Shown piece after piece: positions 1-6,357 of a stretch of DNA of 8,657 bases. Every line of letters begins with the position of its first letter. The stretch's first letter is position 1. This DNA comes from Candidatus Latescibacterota bacterium (GTDB lineage Bacteria; Latescibacterota; 4484-107; B68-G9), in assembly GCA_012962735.1 (NCBI GenBank), contig DTXA01000534.1, forward strand, positions 1 through 8,657. The letters run 5' to 3'. The position numbers and the translations under genes were made by a program. Under the pieces are notes generated by a model. It was not told where the DNA came from. It was given only the letters and a program-made list of their open reading frames with translations, and did no database searches.

Positions 1-84
1 CCTTGTATTCTTAATGCCGCCAATGAAATTGCAGTGGATGCATTTTTACATGGAAAAATCAATTTCCTTCAAATATCCCAGATC
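1..84 (+). pseudogene. dxr: C-terminal fragment of 1-deoxy-D-xylulose 5-phosphate reductoisomerase
   Basis: Frame 1 on the plus strand reads PCILNAANEIAVDAFL followed by HGKINFLQISQI. LNAANE.AV.AFL, then a G+I..F..I stretch, is the conserved block near the C-terminal end of DXP reductoisomerase, the NADPH-dependent enzyme making 2-C-methyl-D-erythritol 4-phosphate in the MEP isoprenoid pathway. The N-terminal part lies outside the window. Family members normally continue for several dozen residues beyond this block. Here the frame stays open to base 702, but after about base 84 it is only the antisense of the receiver gene and shows no Dxr-like sequence. The gene is therefore broken, or the sequence is joined wrongly, at about bases 58-84. 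The fragment is also visibly more AT-rich than the downstream genes. The family assignment is good from the motif; whether this is a pseudogene or an assembly chimera cannot be told here. Confidence 0.72.
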
Positions 85-411
85 CGCCGTCTTCACCACA
101 TAATCGTAAACCCCCGCCTTCATCGCCTCCACAGCTACCTCCTCGTTTCCGGTACCCGTGACCATAACTGTCGGGATATCGAATCCCGCCTTCTTGTAAT
201 TGTTAAACAACAAAAGGCCTTCGACATCTGGAAGGCTTTGATCCAGCAATATGACATCGTAGGCCTTCTGCCCCAGCAACCGCATACATTCTTTGCCGTC
301 GCCAGCTATATCTACGGAACAGTTCCCGAAATAGCTGGCGATGGCTTCCTTGGCCAACAGGGCGTTCCCCCTGTCGTCGTCCACGATCAATATCCGAGTC
401 GGTTCAGGCAT
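46..411 (-). CDS. Response regulator receiver-domain protein, C-terminus truncated
   Basis: This 121-residue protein is a single CheY-like receiver. Counting from the chosen start, the acidic pocket is in ILIVDDD (residues 8-13), the phospho-acceptor is Asp57 in ILLDQSLPD, the conserved Thr is Thr85 in VMVTGTG, and the Lys is Lys107 in DYVVKT. A sensor kinase would phosphorylate Asp57; no kinase or output domain is present. I chose the second ATG at 411 because AAAGGAG lies 9 bases upstream of it and only 3 from the ATG at 417. After YLKEI the protein ends abruptly in DFSM and a stop. Receivers of this type normally carry a fifth helix here (..P..IEKAL..) and often continue into PAS, kinase or GGDEF domains. 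The last codons and the stop are antisense to the dxr fragment. The receiver assignment is firm; the C-terminal end is probably not native. Confidence 0.88.
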   Translation of the reverse strand: MPEPTRILIVDDDRGNALLAKEAIASYFGNCSVDIAGDGKECMRLLGQKAYDVILLDQSLPDVEGLLLFNNYKKAGFDIPTVMVTGTGNEEVAVEAMKAGVYDYVVKTADLGYLKEIDFSM

Positions 412-420
412 ATGCATACA

Positions 421-427
421 CTCCTTT
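421..427 (-). promoter_or_regulatory. Ribosome binding site of the response regulator gene
   Basis: The minus strand reads AAAGGAG. It lies 9 bases before the ATG at 411 but only 3 before the ATG at 417, so it favours the shorter start MPEPTRIL. Confidence 0.65.
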
Positions 428-484
428 CAGGTCTCAATGCTTCAAGAGTCCTTCGTCCAGATGCTTTCTTAGGTCCCTCTGAGG

Positions 485-518
485 AAAAAATAATTCCTTT
501 GCCCGGCCAGGTCAAGGG
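485..518 (-). terminator. Candidate Rho-independent terminator after the nine-gene operon
   Basis: On the minus strand CCCTTGACC and GGGCAAAGG can pair around a loop of about five bases (TGGCC), with one A bulge and one mismatch. AATTATTTTTT follows. It sits about 40-70 bases beyond the stop codon of the transporter gene at 556, where an operon terminator is expected. The stem is imperfect and the T tract starts a few bases after it, so confidence is moderate. It coincides with the promoter candidate for the response regulator. Confidence 0.4.
487..515 (-). promoter_or_regulatory. Candidate sigma-70-type promoter for the response regulator
   Basis: On the minus strand TTGACC (515-510) is separated by exactly 17 bases from TATTTT (492-487). 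The first matches five of six -35 consensus bases and the second four of six -10 bases. Transcription would start near 480, giving a leader of about 70 bases before the ATG at 411. The element overlaps the candidate terminator described separately, so one of the two readings may be wrong. No operator or riboswitch fold was recognised in the leader. Confidence 0.4.
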
Positions 519-555
519 ATTCCTCCAAATAAGGGCCTGCTGTTATACGCTCCTT

Positions 556-1242
556 CTACTCACCGATAAGCCTCCTATACCACAGGAACCACGGAGTGTC
601 CAGGAACCCTATGACGTTCTTGGTAACGATCTGGCCCACTATGAGGGGAACTATCGGCATAACGCCGTAGAAAGCCAATGTTACGAATATTGCGCTGTCT
701 AAGGTGAGGTCTAACACGTCGCTCGTGATGCTCCTAAGCCACACGCTCCTCTCGTATCTCCTCTTCAGCCATGCGAACAAGTAGGCGTCCAAGTTTTGGC
801 ATATCAGAAAAGAGGCCCAGGAGGCAGCCGTGATGCGTATCCCGAGGCCGAAGATGCTCTGCCAGGCCTCTTCGAACTTGAAGAAGGGCGCGGGGGGCAG
901 GCGGTTAACCATGAGAATGAATGCCACCAACAGCACCTGGGTGGCGAAGGCTATGGCTATTGCTAAGTGTGCCCTCCTCCTCCCGTATACCTCGTTGATC
1001 ATATCTATGGCCTGGGCCACGAACGGGTAGATGAAGACAGCGGCCGGGGCGAAGAAGCTGTGGAAGCCCAGGTCGAACTTCACTATCCTCGCCGCCAATA
1101 TCTGGGAGGCCCCTAAGTATATAGTATAGAAGGAGGTCAGGGCAGCAAAGCCGTATTCCCCGAACTTTCTGACCACATAGGCGCTGGCCAAGGTGACCAG
1201 CGTTAGGCTCGCTGCCCAGTAAATCCAGACGGCCGGGATCAT
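556..1242 (-). CDS. yhhQ: Queuosine precursor (preQ0/preQ1) transporter, YhhQ/VUT family
   Basis: The product is a 228-residue hydrophobic membrane protein of usual family length, with about six helices. Family marks are AIDMINEVYGRRRA (residues 78-91, with the conserved Asn-Glu and Tyr-Gly), TAASWASFLICQNLDAYLF (138-156) and SITSDVLDLTLDSAIFVTLA (171-190), with the Ser-Asp and Asp-Ser pairs typical of the family. Members import 7-cyano-7-deazaguanine and related bases across the inner membrane for queuosine salvage (known for E. coli YhhQ). The start codon overlaps the stop codon of queF as ATGA, so the two are probably translationally coupled, and this partner strongly supports the preQ0/preQ1 role. 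It is the last gene of the operon. Substrate preference, preQ0 or preQ1, cannot be read from the sequence. Confidence 0.9.
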   Translation of the reverse strand: MIPAVWIYWAASLTLVTLASAYVVRKFGEYGFAALTSFYTIYLGASQILAARIVKFDLGFHSFFAPAAVFIYPFVAQAIDMINEVYGRRRAHLAIAIAFATQVLLVAFILMVNRLPPAPFFKFEEAWQSIFGLGIRITAASWASFLICQNLDAYLFAWLKRRYERSVWLRSITSDVLDLTLDSAIFVTLAFYGVMPIVPLIVGQIVTKNVIGFLDTPWFLWYRRLIGE

Positions 1243-1658
1243 CAGCCCTCCGGGATGGCCTCTTCCCTGACACTACACGCCATCCCACAGGGCTCTCCGT
1301 GTTCCCTGTGGACCGTGGTCCTTATCCCACCCCTTACATTGACGTACAACTCCGCCCTTAGGTACCTCGGCTTCAGGAGGTCCAGGAGGTCCTCGAAGAT
1401 CACGTTCAAAAGGCTCTCGTGAGTTATGCCGATGTCCCTGAAGCCCTGGAGGTAGAACTTCAGGCTCTTCAACTCCACCAGATCTCTGTCCGGCACGTAG
1501 ATCAGGCGAAGCCTGTAGAAATCTGGAAGGCCCCTGAAGGGACAGCGGGAGGTGAGTTCCTCGGTGAATAGCTCTACTGTATACTCTCTCCCTTCGAATT
1601 CATTCGGAATGGTCTTAAGGATAGATCGTAGCTCCCTTAGTTTTTCTGCATCGAGCAT
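1242..1658 (-). CDS. queF: NADPH-dependent 7-cyano-7-deazaguanine (preQ0) reductase QueF
   Basis: The 138-residue protein is the short, unimodular type of QueF, which reduces the nitrile of preQ0 to the aminomethyl group of preQ1 with two NADPH in the queuosine pathway. The catalytic Cys39 lies in LTSRCPFRGLPDF, with the partner acid Asp46 seven residues on, the spacing of the Bacillus enzyme. The QueF signature VELKSLKFYLQGFR (residues 61-74) and His80-Glu81 follow, forming the NADPH and substrate sites. The ATG at 1658 follows the TSUP gene by 7 bases, and an AGGGG ribosome binding site overlaps that gene's stop codon. The downstream transporter begins inside the queF stop. No preQ0 synthesis genes (queD, queE, queC) are in the window, which fits salvage. 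The Cys-containing tail CGMACSVREEA is not a mark I recognise. Confidence 0.95.
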   Translation of the reverse strand: MLDAEKLRELRSILKTIPNEFEGREYTVELFTEELTSRCPFRGLPDFYRLRLIYVPDRDLVELKSLKFYLQGFRDIGITHESLLNVIFEDLLDLLKPRYLRAELYVNVRGGIRTTVHREHGEPCGMACSVREEAIPEG

Positions 1659-1665
1659 CGTACCC

Positions 1666-2019
1666 CTACTTCACCAACATCCTTATCGCCGCTACGATCA
1701 GGAACCCCCCGAACACCCTGCGCAGCACGTGGGCGGGCAGGTGCTGGGAGAGCGTGGCTCCTAAGTATCCCCCGGTTACCGCCCCTGCAATGATGAAAAG
1801 GGCGATCTTCAGATCCACGTTACCGGCGGAGTAGTGCTTGACCGTCCCCGAGATCGCTGTAGGGATGATGGTCGCTAAAGATATCCCTACCGCCTTATGC
1901 ACGTCCAGGCCCACTAACAGGGTCAGAGCAGGGACGAGGACCACCCCGCCTCCTATGCCCAACAGCCCGCTAGCAGTCCCGGCCGCAAGCCCGATCCCCA
2001 TCAAAGTCAGGTACTCCAT
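1666..2019 (-). CDS. Half-size TauE/SafE (TSUP) family membrane permease
   Basis: This 117-residue protein has about four hydrophobic segments. It carries the TSUP N-terminal repeat marks: GLLGIGGGVVLVPAL (residues 19-33), GISLATIIPTAISGTVKHYSAGNVD (45-69), and a glycine-rich third segment GAVTGGYLGA. TSUP proteins move small anions such as sulfite, sulfoacetate or other organic acids. Full-length members are about 250 residues with two such repeats, so this one equals a single repeat and would have to dimerise or pair with another half. No second half is adjacent: queF starts 7 bases downstream. The start is supported by AGGGGG four bases before the ATG, just after the stop of the preceding gene. 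The reading frame is clean, so this looks like a genuine short form rather than a frameshift. The substrate is unknown. Confidence 0.82.
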   Translation of the reverse strand: MEYLTLMGIGLAAGTASGLLGIGGGVVLVPALTLLVGLDVHKAVGISLATIIPTAISGTVKHYSAGNVDLKIALFIIAGAVTGGYLGATLSQHLPAHVLRRVFGGFLIVAAIRMLVK

Positions 2020-2029
2020 CTATCCCCCT

Positions 2030-3007
2030 TTACCGTGGCACCACGCTCACCCGCAGCTCGTGAGAGCCGCCCGGCCGGGCGAACTCGTAGTAATAGTATA
2101 TCCGATCTTCAAAAGCCAATATATCCATATACCTCAGGGAACCCGAGGCGTGAGGCGAGGTAAGGACCGGGCCTTCTGTGCTCACCCGCTCAAAATGCCT
2201 CAGGTCCCATGTGAGGGCCAGGCCCGTGCGCTCCTCGTAGTTCTCCTCCACAGTCCTGGACCCGTCGTAGAAGGCTACAAAGACCGGCGGAGCCCAGACC
2301 AGACAGCACAGGCGCGCTGCGTAGGCATCCCATCCATCCTCGGAGGGGGAGAGCACGTCCCCCAGCCACCGGAAGTTCACCCCGTCGGAGCTGGCCGCCA
2401 GGCCGGAGTGGGATTTGGTTACCCCGGTGGCGTATACATCGGCACTGGCGTGCATGCGGGCCCGCTCCTCCGGGGATGCAGCCTGGGGGGAAGGTGCGTA
2501 GCTCAGGAGCATATAGTATAGCCCCCCTATGCGGACCACCCATGGGTCCTTCACCCCTTCGACCCCTACGTCCGAAGCGGTGAAGACCTTCTGCCTATCA
2601 GCTGGAGAAAACCTTTCCGGGCTGTCGGCCTCCAAGAGGTCCACCCTCCATTTGTTGTCAGATGGGTCCACGAAGCTGATGTACAGCCGCCACACCCCGT
2701 CCAGGGATCTGAAAAGCGAGGCCCGCTCTATGGAGGGAGTGTCAAGCTCCTCCTTGGTGGCCCTCCAGATGTCCCGGAAGCTCACTCCGTCTGTACTTTC
2801 GGCTATCCGGCACTCAGCTCCCCTCCCCCTCGGCTTTCTGAGGCGATAGTACAGGTAGAATTTTCCGGATTCCTCATCATAGAAGGCGCTACAGGCTCCG
2901 GCCCACCATCCCCTCCCTTCCGAAAGCGGCGGAATCACGGTCTGTCCCTTCTGGGGATCGAAGAGAGGGACCCTCCCTAAGTTCTTCCCAGGCATAGCAG
3001 TCCACAT
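2030..3007 (-). CDS. Cytosolic five-bladed beta-propeller, glycoside hydrolase-like (GH43/GH32/GH130 fold)
   Basis: The 325-residue protein has no signal peptide. It shows repeated blades of the pattern 'aromatic-rich strand, turn, strand': SAFYDEESGKFYLYYRLR (40-57), ASLFRSLDGVWRLYISFVD (96-114), KDPWVVRIGGLYYMLLSYAP (153-172), APPVFVAFYDGS (239-250) and MDILAFEDRIYYYYEFAR (294-311). The KDPWV block and the repeated 'S.DGV.F' phrases resemble glycosidases and phosphorylases of the GH43, GH32 and GH130 group, where acidic residues on blade-initial strands are catalytic. Asp154, Asp224/Asp227 and Glu308 are candidates, but I cannot assign them. The ribosome binding site GGAGGAGG lies just before the ATG, right after the uridine kinase stop. 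A Cys-Cys pair (234-235) is unusual. Substrate and even catalytic activity are unproven; it may be a sugar-binding or lyase-like relative. Confidence 0.7.
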   Translation of the reverse strand: MWTAMPGKNLGRVPLFDPQKGQTVIPPLSEGRGWWAGACSAFYDEESGKFYLYYRLRKPRGRGAECRIAESTDGVSFRDIWRATKEELDTPSIERASLFRSLDGVWRLYISFVDPSDNKWRVDLLEADSPERFSPADRQKVFTASDVGVEGVKDPWVVRIGGLYYMLLSYAPSPQAASPEERARMHASADVYATGVTKSHSGLAASSDGVNFRWLGDVLSPSEDGWDAYAARLCCLVWAPPVFVAFYDGSRTVEENYEERTGLALTWDLRHFERVSTEGPVLTSPHASGSLRYMDILAFEDRIYYYYEFARPGGSHELRVSVVPR

Positions 3008-3016
3008 ATCCTCCTC

Positions 3017-3688
3017 CTATTGTTTATATACTCCAAAATCCTCGCTCGGTCCATGTGATGCAGAAGAAAGATCGGTTCTTACCCCCAACGGGATGCGGGC
3101 GAGCACCTTCCGCACGGCCTCCTCCGCAGGCTCCATGCCGGATACCACCAGGTCTGCGTATTGCTTGGAGGGTTCCACGAACTGCTCGTGCATAGGTCTG
3201 ACCGTGGCCAAGTACTGCCGGATCACCGAGTCTACCGTGCGGCCCCGTTCCCTTATGTCCCTCTGGAGCCTCCGTATGAAGCGGATATCCGGGGGAGCGT
3301 CCACGAAGACCTTCAAGTCCAGAGTCTCCCGGACCTCCGGGATGGCCAGGACCAGTATGCCCTCGAGGAGCACCACCTCCTTCGGCTCCACCCGGCCCAG
3401 GGAAGGGGCACGGGCATGGGTGCGGTAGTCGTATACTATTCTGAGGATGGGTTCTCCCCTCTTCAGGGCTTTCAGGTGGGCGATAAGGAGGGCGAGATCG
3501 AAGGCGTCCGGATGGTCGTAGTTTACCTCCTCCCTAGCAGTCCGGGGCAGATAGGCCCGGTCCCTATAATACGAATCCTGGGCTAGTAGGACCGCCCTTT
3601 CTGGCCCTAAGGCATCCAGAAGGGCATGGGCCAAGGTCGTCTTCCCCGAACCCGTGCCTCCAGCTATGCCAGCTATATATATCCCCAT
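3017..3688 (-). CDS. udk: Uridine kinase
   Basis: The 223-residue protein phosphorylates uridine and cytidine to UMP and CMP in pyrimidine salvage. It has a Walker A loop GGTGSGKTT (residues 10-18), QDSYYRD (37-43), the uridine-kinase signature NYDHPDAFD (56-64), VVLLEGIL (105-112), the lid segment FIRRLQRDIRERGRT (137-151) and the nucleoside-binding QYLATVRPMHEQFVEPSK (158-175). Length is normal apart from about 20 extra C-terminal residues of no recognised motif. The ATG at 3688 overlaps the peptidase stop as TGATG. GTG (3691) and TTG (3694) lie in frame just upstream, but the ATG gives the standard N-terminus MGIYIAGIAGG and I prefer it. No close ribosome binding site is visible, so translation is probably coupled to the upstream gene. 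Confidence 0.93.
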   Translation of the reverse strand: MGIYIAGIAGGTGSGKTTLAHALLDALGPERAVLLAQDSYYRDRAYLPRTAREEVNYDHPDAFDLALLIAHLKALKRGEPILRIVYDYRTHARAPSLGRVEPKEVVLLEGILVLAIPEVRETLDLKVFVDAPPDIRFIRRLQRDIRERGRTVDSVIRQYLATVRPMHEQFVEPSKQYADLVVSGMEPAEEAVRKVLARIPLGVRTDLSSASHGPSEDFGVYKQ

Positions 3689-4749
3689 CACCAAGGCACG
3701 AAGTCCATCTCCTCGGTGACCCTCCGCGCGAAGGCGGCCAAGAGCTTGGCCACGTTCTCCAGATCCGTCAGGGATAGCATCTCCACCGGGGTGTGCATGT
3801 AACGCAGAGGGATGCTCACCACCCCAGAGGCCACGCCCGCTCTGGTCACCTGGATGGCGTGCGCGTCCGTGCCGGAGTCCCTGGGGCTTCCCTCCACTTG
3901 ATAAGGTATCCCCTCGGCTTCGGCCGTCTCCACGAGCATCCTGGCCACCACTGGGTTTATGTCCGCGCCCCTTGAGATCACTGGACCTCTGCCCAGCTTC
4001 ACCTCCCCTGCCTTGCGCTTGTCCACCTCGGGGTGATCCGCGGCATGGATGACGTCCACCGCTATCCCCACCTTGGGCTCCAAGCCGAAGGTGCTCGTGG
4101 CCGCTCCCCTGCGGCCCACCTCCTCCTGTACGGTGGATACTGCAAACACAGCGGCCTGTGGAGGGTCGTCCGAAAGAAGCCTCAGTGCCTCGGCCACGGC
4201 GAAGGCCCCGGCCTTGTCGTCGAACCCCCTCCCCACGGCCAAGTCCCCTTGGAGGCGTTCCAACCCCACGGTGTACGTAACCGGGTCGCCGATGGAGACC
4301 AGCTTTTGGGCCTCCTCCTTGTCCTTGGCCCCTATGTCTATCCAGAGGGTGTGGAGCTCGACGGGCTTCTTACGCTCCTCCTCGTCCATAAGGTGCACGG
4401 CCTTCCTCCCTATGACCCCGAACACTGGGCCGTCCTTGGTGTGGACCTGCACCCGCCTTCCGGGGACGATGTTCAGGTCGAAGCCCCCGATGGTCTTAAA
4501 GTAGAGATACCCTTCGTCGTTGATGTACGTGATCATGAACCCCAGCTCGTCGCAGTGGCCTGCGAAGAGCACCCGAGGGTTTCCATCCTCGTTTTTGGAG
4601 GCTATGGCGTTTCCGTGAAGGTCTGTCCAGACCTTGTCCGCGAACCTTAAGGTGTACTCCTTCCATATCCGCTGCACCGGTCCCTCGAACCCCGAAGGGC
4701 TCGGGGTCTCGATCAACCACTTCAGGAACTCGTACGGGCTCTCTTCCAT
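3688..4749 (-). CDS. M42 family metallo-aminopeptidase (TET/FrvX/glutamyl aminopeptidase type)
   Basis: The 353-residue protein matches the length of M42 enzymes, cytosolic di-metal aminopeptidases that form tetrahedral dodecamers and trim peptides. Metal ligands are visible (numbered from the chosen start): His65 and Asp67 in AGHCDELGF, Asp177 in GRGFDDKAGAF, the catalytic Glu209 and ligand Glu210 in STVQEEVGRRG, Asp232 in IAVDVIHA, and His319 in LRYMHTPVE. GTDAHAIQVTRAGVASG precedes the last ligand as in the family. An ATG at 4770 directly follows the lipoprotein stop but has no ribosome binding site. The ATG at 4749 has AAGGGGAG six bases upstream of AGAGATG, so I chose it. Older annotations call such genes endoglucanase or cellulase M; that name is not supported here. 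The cleavage preference (Glu/Asp, Leu or Lys) cannot be read from the sequence. Confidence 0.93.
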   Translation of the reverse strand: MEESPYEFLKWLIETPSPSGFEGPVQRIWKEYTLRFADKVWTDLHGNAIASKNEDGNPRVLFAGHCDELGFMITYINDEGYLYFKTIGGFDLNIVPGRRVQVHTKDGPVFGVIGRKAVHLMDEEERKKPVELHTLWIDIGAKDKEEAQKLVSIGDPVTYTVGLERLQGDLAVGRGFDDKAGAFAVAEALRLLSDDPPQAAVFAVSTVQEEVGRRGAATSTFGLEPKVGIAVDVIHAADHPEVDKRKAGEVKLGRGPVISRGADINPVVARMLVETAEAEGIPYQVEGSPRDSGTDAHAIQVTRAGVASGVVSIPLRYMHTPVEMLSLTDLENVAKLLAAFARRVTEEMDFVPW

Positions 4750-4753
4750 CTCT

Positions 4754-4761
4754 CTCCCCTT
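4754..4761 (-). promoter_or_regulatory. Ribosome binding site deciding the M42 peptidase start
   Basis: AAGGGGAG on the minus strand lies four to five bases before the ATG at 4749 and inside the possible longer frame from 4770. It favours the start MEESPYEF over MTSKGREM. Confidence 0.65.
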
Positions 4762-4770
4762 CGATGTCAT

Positions 4771-6357
4771 CTACATATGTATATCTATCCCCTCGGTGCG
4801 CCACCTGGCCCGCACGCCCACGGTATCCGGATACACCCCAAACCGCTCGGCCGGCAGGAAGGGTTTGGGCCTGCCCGGATTCCACCTGCAGTCCCCGTCC
4901 TTGTCCCAGAAGGCAAAGATCCTGTATCTCCCGCCTGGGACCGGGAGTTCGTACGGCCCCGGACCTGGGACTTGAACCCCGTACGTCCTCGACCTTCTCG
5001 CCCCCTGTGCCTCCACCACGATGGGCCCTGGGGGCCCGTACACGCTCCCCGCTATAACCCCCAAGGAGTCCCGGGGGAGCACGTAGAGGCGGACCCGAAG
5101 GGTGTCCCTGAGGGGGTTGCCCGAGAGGTCCTCGAGGGCCCCAGGGGATATCGTCAGCTCGTGCATCCCACCACGCCAGGGTCGGTCCGGGAGGAAGCTG
5201 AGCCTGTTCGGAGCCTCCCACTCCCAAGTCCCGGGGACCTCTGGTGCGAGCTCCCACATCAGGGGAGGGGCCTCGGCCATGGCTCCGTCGAAGACGAGGG
5301 CTAAGGGGGTCCTTCCGGGCCTGAGGGTGTCCGGGAAAGTCTCCACAAGTCTGGGGGGAAGGGTATCCGGAAGGGCGCTCCCCCGGAAGGGAAACTCTCT
5401 GGAAGAATCCCAGATGTTGCCCCACCGGTCCTGTACTCCCCACAGGCGCAAGGTATACAGATTGTCCCACTGTGGGCCCGTGCCCCAGTAGACCCGACCT
5501 TTCTCTCCAGGCAGGCCGTAGGGCTCCGTCAGCTCCAGCCCCTCCACGTGGGCCCGGAGGGAATCTAAAACCACCTCCTCGTCGAAGCGGACGACCAAAG
5601 TCCTCTCGTCCGGTGCCCAAACTCTGACCACTTCCGGTGCGGACATGTCCCTGAGGACGGGCCGTAGGATGGGCAGGCGAACCTCCCCCTCCCCCACCTC
5701 CACGTCCCCTGGAGGGACGGCCAGGGGTTCCCCTTCCGGGGAGTATCCCCCATCTCGGTTGCGATCCTCGAAGGCGAAGACCCGGTACCTGCCAGGGGCC
5801 ACATATGAGAACACGAACTCATCCAAGGAGTCTACCTGGGTCTCGTAGAACTCCCCCTCCTCCACAGGCTCGGGCTCCCCTTCGGCCCTGTAGGCCCTGA
5901 CGTGTACGGGCGCCCGGAACGCCTCCTCAAGCCAAACCCTCCCCCTTATGCCTCCCACATATATCCTTTCGCCGGTGGAGAAGGCGAAGGTGTACGAATC
6001 CCCTATCTGGTTGCCGTGCAGGTCCCGGGCCGCTGCCCCGACTGTCACCACGTACGTCCTGTCCGGGGAGAGTCCACCCGGCACTTCGACCTCCAACCTC
6101 CTGCCCCTCCACCTGAACTTCAGGGGCTTCCCCAGCCTTGGGGATAGGAAGAATGCCCGCTCGACCGAGCGTTCGTCCATATACTCACTGAAGGTGACCT
6201 CTACGGTCCTGTCCGGAGCCACATCGGTCTCCCCGTCCCCAGGCGAGGTCCCCACCACCTCCGGAGGGATCCTGTCCTCCGGCCCCCCCGGGGGCGGGGC
6301 CATCCTGGCGCAGGAAACCGAGAGCACGAGGCATATACCCACTGCCGAGGCCTTCAT
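4771..6357 (-). CDS. Multi-domain Ig-like (Big_5) surface lipoprotein
   Basis: This 528-residue protein starts with a short hydrophobic signal ending in LSVSC (Cys16), a plausible but not ideal lipobox, followed by PPPGGPEDRIPP, a phrase common at the mature N-terminus of Big_5 lipoproteins in FCB-group bacteria. A Big_5 Ig-like domain follows (about 31-130; VTFSEYMD and DLHGNQIGDSYTFAF are typical). Then come a carboxypeptidase-regulatory-like beta domain (136-235), two further Ig-like segments (about 239-325 and 333-427), and a second regulatory-like domain (433-515). The ATG at 6357 overlaps the stop of the upstream binding-protein gene as ATGA. A longer in-frame start at 6453 would overlap that gene by 100 bases and bury the signal peptide, so I reject it. 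The role is probably structural or binding at the outer surface; no enzymatic motif is seen. Confidence 0.85.
   Translation of the reverse strand: MKASAVGICLVLSVSCARMAPPPGGPEDRIPPEVVGTSPGDGETDVAPDRTVEVTFSEYMDERSVERAFFLSPRLGKPLKFRWRGRRLEVEVPGGLSPDRTYVVTVGAAARDLHGNQIGDSYTFAFSTGERIYVGGIRGRVWLEEAFRAPVHVRAYRAEGEPEPVEEGEFYETQVDSLDEFVFSYVAPGRYRVFAFEDRNRDGGYSPEGEPLAVPPGDVEVGEGEVRLPILRPVLRDMSAPEVVRVWAPDERTLVVRFDEEVVLDSLRAHVEGLELTEPYGLPGEKGRVYWGTGPQWDNLYTLRLWGVQDRWGNIWDSSREFPFRGSALPDTLPPRLVETFPDTLRPGRTPLALVFDGAMAEAPPLMWELAPEVPGTWEWEAPNRLSFLPDRPWRGGMHELTISPGALEDLSGNPLRDTLRVRLYVLPRDSLGVIAGSVYGPPGPIVVEAQGARRSRTYGVQVPGPGPYELPVPGGRYRIFAFWDKDGDCRWNPGRPKPFLPAERFGVYPDTVGVRARWRTEGIDIHM

Noticed and set aside
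1838..2521. 227-residue plus-strand frame across the TSUP and propeller genes
   Set aside because: It runs antisense across two well-supported genes and their junction and has proline-rich, non-family composition.
4033..4650. Long plus-strand frames opposite the M42 peptidase
   Set aside because: They are antisense shadows of a clear peptidase gene with all metal ligands present. No ribosome binding site or motif supports them.
3688..4749. Endoglucanase (cellulase M) name for the M42 gene
   Set aside because: That is a historical misnomer for this family. The visible metal-ligand set is that of an aminopeptidase.
4496..5620. 374-residue minus-strand frame rich in Gly, Arg and Pro
   Set aside because: It is a shifted frame of the lipoprotein and peptidase genes in GC-rich DNA, low in complexity and with no family motif.
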